Below are positions 60,220 through 64,000 of a stretch of DNA of 64,000 bases, one piece after another. This DNA comes from Klebsiella aerogenes KCTC 2190 (lineage in GTDB: Bacteria > Pseudomonadota > Gammaproteobacteria > Enterobacterales > Enterobacteriaceae), in the NCBI RefSeq assembly GCF_000215745.1, contig NC_015663.1, positions 3,472,001 through 3,536,000 on the forward strand. The letters are read 5' to 3'. Under the pieces are notes generated by a model. That model made no database searches. It saw nothing but the letters and a program-made list of their open reading frames with translations, and was not told the DNA's origin. Both the position numbers and the translations under genes were made by a program. Each line of letters starts with the position of its first letter. Position 1 is the first letter of the stretch.

Positions 60220-61320
60220 TTGACACGTCTAACCCTGGCGTTAGATGTCATGGGGGGCGATTTTGGCCCATCCGTGACAGTGCCTGCAGCACTGCAGGCA
60301 CTGAACTCTAATTCGCAACTCACACTTCTTTTAGTCGGCGACCCCGACGCCATCACGCCATTACTTGCCAAAGCTGATTTCGAACAACGTTCGCGACTGC
60401 AGATTATCCCTGCACAGTCAGTTATTGCCAGTGATGCGCGACCCGCGCAGGCTATCCGCAGTAGCCGCGGAAGCTCGATGCGCCTGGCGCTGGAGCTGGT
60501 GAAAGAAGGGCGAGCCGAAGCCTGCGTTAGCGCGGGAAATACCGGCGCGCTGATGGGATTGGCGAAGTTATTGCTTAAGCCCATTGAGGGGATTGAGCGC
60601 CCGGCGCTGGTGACGGTACTGCCGCATCAGCAAAAGGGCAAAACGGTAGTGCTGGATTTAGGCGCTAACGTCGATTGCGACAGTACAATGCTGGTGCAGT
60701 TCGCCGTAATGGGCGCAGTGTTAGCTGAAGAAGTGGTGGGGATTAAAAACCCACGCATTGCGTTGTTGAATATCGGTGAAGAAGAGATGAAAGGTCTCAC
60801 CAGCATTCGCGATGCGTCGGCAATGCTCAAAAAACTGCCGTCCTTCAACTATATTGGTTACCTTGAAGCTAACGAACTGTTGACGGGGAAAACGGATGTT
60901 CTGGTTTGTGACGGATTCACAGGCAACGTCACATTAAAGACGATGGAAGGTGTTGTCAGGATGTTCCTTTCGCTGCTGAAATCACAGGGAGAGGGAAAAA
61001 AACGGTCGTGGTGGCTGATTTTATTAAAGCGTTGGTTACAAAAAAGCCTGAGCAGGCGATTCAGTCACCTCAACCCCGACCAGTATAATGGCGCCTGTCT
61101 GTTAGGATTGCGCGGTTCTGTGATCAAAAGTCATGGCGCTGCCAACCAGCGCGCATTTTGCGTCGCAATAGAGCAGGCAGTGCAGGCGGTGCAGCGGCAG
61201 GTTCCACAGCGGATCGCCGCTCGCCTGGAATCGTTATACCCAGCAGGCTTTGAACTGCCAGGGAGCAGCAGCGGTAACGGGAATGCCCGACAGCACACCG
61301 GGACCAACGGATACGACTGA
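60220..61320 (+). CDS. plsX: Phosphate acyltransferase PlsX
   Basis: Peripheral membrane enzyme making acyl-phosphate from acyl-ACP for phospholipid synthesis. 366 aa from the TTG at 60220 ([16 protein letters not shown]), the start equivalent to E. coli; the ATG-less frame upstream to 60166 is unlikely. [25 protein letters not shown] and [11 protein letters not shown] motifs present. The last 20 residues (Ser/Gly/Asn-rich) differ from E. coli and extend the protein by about ten. Confidence 0.93.
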   Translation: MTRLTLALDVMGGDFGPSVTVPAALQALNSNSQLTLLLVGDPDAITPLLAKADFEQRSRLQIIPAQSVIASDARPAQAIRSSRGSSMRLALELVKEGRAEACVSAGNTGALMGLAKLLLKPIEGIERPALVTVLPHQQKGKTVVLDLGANVDCDSTMLVQFAVMGAVLAEEVVGIKNPRIALLNIGEEEMKGLTSIRDASAMLKKLPSFNYIGYLEANELLTGKTDVLVCDGFTGNVTLKTMEGVVRMFLSLLKSQGEGKKRSWWLILLKRWLQKSLSRRFSHLNPDQYNGACLLGLRGSVIKSHGAANQRAFCVAIEQAVQAVQRQVPQRIAARLESLYPAGFELPGSSSGNGNARQHTGTNGYD

Positions 61321-61373
61321 CGCCCTGCGGTTTGAACAACGCGGGTATATTACCCAAGAGTGACTGAGCGTAC

Positions 61374-62327
61374 ATGTATACAAAGATTATTGGCACCGGC
61401 AGCTACCTGCCTGAGCAAGTGCGTACTAACGCCGACCTGGAAAAAATGGTTGAAACGACTGACGAGTGGATTGTCACACGTACAGGTATTCGTGAACGCC
61501 GTATTGCCGCAGCGAACGAGACAGTTGCTACGATGGGCTTCGAAGCCGCAAAGAAAGCGCTGGAAATGGCGAATGTCAACCCGGAACAAATTGGTCTGAT
61601 CGTTGTTGCGACCACCTCGGGTACTCATGCCTTCCCGAGCTCTGCGTGCCAGATTCAATCTATGCTGGGTGTCAAAGGCTGTCCGGCGTTTGACGTCGCA
61701 GCTGCCTGCGCGGGCTTCACCTACGCGTTGAGCATCGCCGACCAGTATGTGAAAAACGGCGCCGTAGATTACGCGCTGGTGATTGGCGCCGACGTGCTGG
61801 CGCGCACCTGCGATCCAACCGATCGCGGTACGATCATTATCTTCGGCGACGGCGCGGGCGCAGTGGTGCTTGGCGCTTCTGAAGAGCCAGGCATTATTTC
61901 CACGCATCTGCATGCCGATGGCCGCTACGGTGAGCTGTTAACGCTGCCGAACGCCGATCGCGTAGAGCCGGAAAATCCGATTTATCTGACGATGGCCGGC
62001 AACGAAGTGTTTAAAGTTGCGGTCACCGAACTGGCGCATATCGTTGACGAGACGCTGGCGGCCAATAATCTTGAGCGCTCGGCGCTAGATTGGCTGGTGC
62101 CGCACCAGGCTAACCTGCGGATCATCAGCGCGACGGCGAAAAAGCTGGGAATGTCGATGGATAATGTGGTGGTCACGCTCGATCGTCACGGTAACACTTC
62201 TGCCGCCTCGGTCCCTTGCGCGCTCGATGAAGCCGTTCGCGATGGCCGTATTCAACGCGGCCAGTTGATTCTGCTGGAAGCCTTCGGTGGTGGTTTCACC
62301 TGGGGTTCCGCGCTGGTTCGTTTTTAG
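61374..62327 (+). CDS. fabH: Beta-ketoacyl-ACP synthase III
   Basis: Cytoplasmic initiating condensing enzyme of type II fatty acid synthesis (acetyl-CoA plus malonyl-ACP), 317 aa. Catalytic Cys112 in AACAGF, His in [10 protein letters not shown] and Asn in [11 protein letters not shown]. Starts 53 bases after plsX; 15-base gap to fabD. Confidence 0.97.
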   Translation: MYTKIIGTGSYLPEQVRTNADLEKMVETTDEWIVTRTGIRERRIAAANETVATMGFEAAKKALEMANVNPEQIGLIVVATTSGTHAFPSSACQIQSMLGVKGCPAFDVAAACAGFTYALSIADQYVKNGAVDYALVIGADVLARTCDPTDRGTIIIFGDGAGAVVLGASEEPGIISTHLHADGRYGELLTLPNADRVEPENPIYLTMAGNEVFKVAVTELAHIVDETLAANNLERSALDWLVPHQANLRIISATAKKLGMSMDNVVVTLDRHGNTSAASVPCALDEAVRDGRIQRGQLILLEAFGGGFTWGSALVRF

Positions 62328-62342
62328 TATAAGGATTTAAAC

Positions 62343-63272
62343 ATGACGCAATTTGCTTTTGTGTTCCCGGGACAGGGCTCTCAGGCTGTCGGTATGCTGG
62401 CAGATATGGCCGCGACCTGGCCAGTTATTGAAGAGACTTTCGGCGAAGCTTCCGCAGCGTTGGGTTACGATCTGTGGGCGCTTGCCCAACAGGGCCCGGC
62501 AGAAGAACTGAACAAAACCTGGCAAACGCAGCCGGCGCTGCTGACCGCTTCCGTCGCGTTATATCGCGTATGGCAGCAGCAGGGTGGTAAAGCGCCGGCG
62601 CTGTTAGCCGGTCATAGCCTTGGCGAATACTCTGCGCTGGTCTGCGCGGGCGTGATTAATTTCGCTGATGCCGTTCGTCTGGTTGAACTGCGTGGCAAAT
62701 TCATGCAGGAAGCGGTACCAGAAGGTACCGGCGCGATGTCTGCAATTATTGGCCTCGACGACGCGTCCATCGCTAAAGCCTGTGAAGAATCTGCACAAGG
62801 GCAGGTGGTTTCGCCAGTGAACTACAATTCACCGGGTCAGGTGGTTATCGCCGGGCACAAAGAAGCCGTTGAGCGTGCAGGCGCTGCGTGTAAAGCCGCA
62901 GGCGCCAAACGTGCGCTGCCGTTGCCGGTCAGCGTACCGTCTCACTGCGCGCTGATGAAACCTGCCGCTGAAAAACTGGCGGTAGAGCTGCAGAAAATCA
63001 CTTTTAATGCGCCGACCATTCCAGTTGTGAACAACGTCGACGTGAAGTGTGAAACCGCGCCTGATGCTATCCGCGACGCGCTGATTCGCCAACTGTACAG
63101 CCCGGTTCAGTGGACTAAGACCGTTGAGTTTATGGCATCTCAGGGCGTCGAGCACCTGTATGAAATGGGCCCGGGTAAAGTCCTCACCGGCCTGACCAAA
63201 CGTATTGTTGACACCCTGACTGCTTCTGCGCTCAACGAGCCGGCTGCGATGTCTGCGGCGCTTGAGCAATAA
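62343..63272 (+). CDS. fabD: Malonyl-CoA:ACP transacylase
   Basis: Cytoplasmic enzyme loading malonate on ACP, 309 aa. Oxyanion GQGSQ near 11-15, catalytic Ser92 in GHSLGE and His in VPSHCALM. Operon position between fabH and fabG is standard. Confidence 0.97.
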   Translation: MTQFAFVFPGQGSQAVGMLADMAATWPVIEETFGEASAALGYDLWALAQQGPAEELNKTWQTQPALLTASVALYRVWQQQGGKAPALLAGHSLGEYSALVCAGVINFADAVRLVELRGKFMQEAVPEGTGAMSAIIGLDDASIAKACEESAQGQVVSPVNYNSPGQVVIAGHKEAVERAGAACKAAGAKRALPLPVSVPSHCALMKPAAEKLAVELQKITFNAPTIPVVNNVDVKCETAPDAIRDALIRQLYSPVQWTKTVEFMASQGVEHLYEMGPGKVLTGLTKRIVDTLTASALNEPAAMSAALEQ

Positions 63273-63284
63273 AAGAGGAATACC

Positions 63285-64000
63285 ATGAGTTTTGAAGGAA
63301 AAATCGCGCTGGTTACCGGTGCGAGCCGCGGTATCGGCCGCGCAATCGCTGAAACCCTCGCCGCGCGCGGCGCGAAAGTTATCGGTACTGCCACCAGCGA
63401 AAGCGGTGCGCAGGCAATCAGCGACTATTTAGGCGCCAACGGTAAAGGTCTGATGTTGAATGTGACCGACCCGGCATCTATTGAATCTGTTCTGGAAAAT
63501 GTTCGCGCAGAGTTTGGCGAAGTTGATATCCTGGTCAATAATGCCGGGATTACTCGTGATAACCTGTTAATGCGAATGAAAGATGATGAGTGGAACGATA
63601 TTATCGAAACCAACCTGTCATCTGTATTCCGTCTGTCAAAAGCGGTAATGCGCGCTATGATGAAAAAGCGTCATGGGCGTATTATCACTATCGGTTCTGT
63701 GGTTGGTACCATGGGAAATGCTGGTCAGGCTAACTACGCTGCGGCGAAAGCGGGTCTGATTGGTTTCAGTAAGTCACTGGCACGTGAAGTTGCGTCTCGC
63801 GGTATTACTGTAAACGTTGTTGCTCCGGGCTTTATTGAAACGGACATGACGCGTGCGCTGACCGATGAGCAGCGTGCGGGTACGCTGGCTGCAGTTCCTG
63901 CGGGGCGCCTTGGCTCCCCAAATGAAATCGCCAGCGCGGTTGCATTCTTAGCCTCTGACGAAGCGGGTTACATCACTGGTGAAACCCTGCACGTCAATGG
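63285..64000 (+). CDS. fabG: 3-oxoacyl-ACP reductase FabG (3' end outside window)
   Basis: Short-chain dehydrogenase reducing 3-ketoacyl-ACP with NADPH. N-terminal TGASRGIG nucleotide motif (11-18), NNAG (85-88), and the triad Ser138, Tyr151, Lys155. 238 of the usual 244 codons lie in the window; the frame is still open at base 64000, so the stop is just beyond. GAGG precedes the ATG, 12 bases after the fabD stop. Confidence 0.97.
   Translation, partial: MSFEGKIALVTGASRGIGRAIAETLAARGAKVIGTATSESGAQAISDYLGANGKGLMLNVTDPASIESVLENVRAEFGEVDILVNNAGITRDNLLMRMKDDEWNDIIETNLSSVFRLSKAVMRAMMKKRHGRIITIGSVVGTMGNAGQANYAAAKAGLIGFSKSLAREVASRGITVNVVAPGFIETDMTRALTDEQRAGTLAAVPAGRLGSPNEIASAVAFLASDEAGYITGETLHVN

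Overview
The window is enterobacterial chromosome. Gene order and protein sequences of the backbone match the E. coli phoH-to-fabG region (phoH, serX, ghrA, ycdXYZ, ymdB, opgCGH, yceK, msyB, mdtG, lpxL, trhO, yceO, solA, bssS, dinI, pyrC, yceB, mdtH, rimJ, yceH, yceM, murJ, rne, rluC, yceF, yceD, rpmF, plsX, fabH, fabD, fabG). The curli operon (normally between ycdZ and ymdA/ymdB) and the flg flagellar operons (normally between murJ and rne) are missing, as are grxB and yceI/yceJ at their usual places. A non-motile, curli-negative member of the Klebsiella/Raoultella group is the best guess; species cannot be fixed from the sequence alone.

Region 1 (about 1.2-23.3 kb) is a visibly AT-rich accessory island between phoH and a tRNA-Ser(GGA) gene. 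Its left part holds two related MFS carriers of the aromatic-acid symporter type, a decayed IS630-family transposase, an AT-rich gene-poor stretch and an OmpC/OmpF-type porin. Its centre holds two regulators, a NodD/NahR-like LysR protein and a ROK repressor. Its right part is a pair of divergent operons. The minus-strand operon encodes a Gfo/Idh/MocA oxidoreductase, a TIM-barrel sugar isomerase-like protein, a GMC flavin oxidoreductase, a glucokinase and a DUF554 membrane protein. The plus-strand operon encodes an NHS-type MFS transporter, a DUF6379 protein, a second TIM-barrel protein, a secreted lactonase-family beta-propeller and an OprB-family porin. The DUF6379/TIM-barrel pair looks like the beta and alpha subunits of a C-glycoside deglycosidase (CarB/CarC, DgpB/DgpC, DfgB/DfgA). 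I infer a complete route: outer-membrane entry, inner-membrane uptake, 3-oxidation of the sugar, C-C (or C-O) cleavage, hydration and reduction of the 3-keto sugar to glucose, and phosphorylation by the dedicated glucokinase, with aromatic-ligand control by the NodD-like protein.

Region 2 (23.0-27.1 kb) has two identical tRNA-Ser(GGA) genes, each with its own promoter and each trailed by tandem repeats that contain the tRNA 3' end plus its terminator, similar in architecture to the E. coli tyrT/rtT repeats. Between the tRNAs lie an isochorismatase-family hydrolase, a pirin and a divergent LysR regulator. A decayed flavodoxin-type oxidoreductase marks the island border.

Region 3 (27.2-64.0 kb) is conserved backbone: glyoxylate reduction, osmoregulated periplasmic glucans, efflux, lipid A acylation, tRNA modification, SOS control (clear LexA box at dinI), pyrimidine synthesis (clear PurR box at pyrC), peptidoglycan lipid II flipping, RNase E and the start of the fatty acid cluster. 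Local novelties are a tandem pair of small secreted YmdA-like proteins at the curli deletion, an MFS/LysR pair filling the flagellar gap, and a possible leaderless start at ycdZ.
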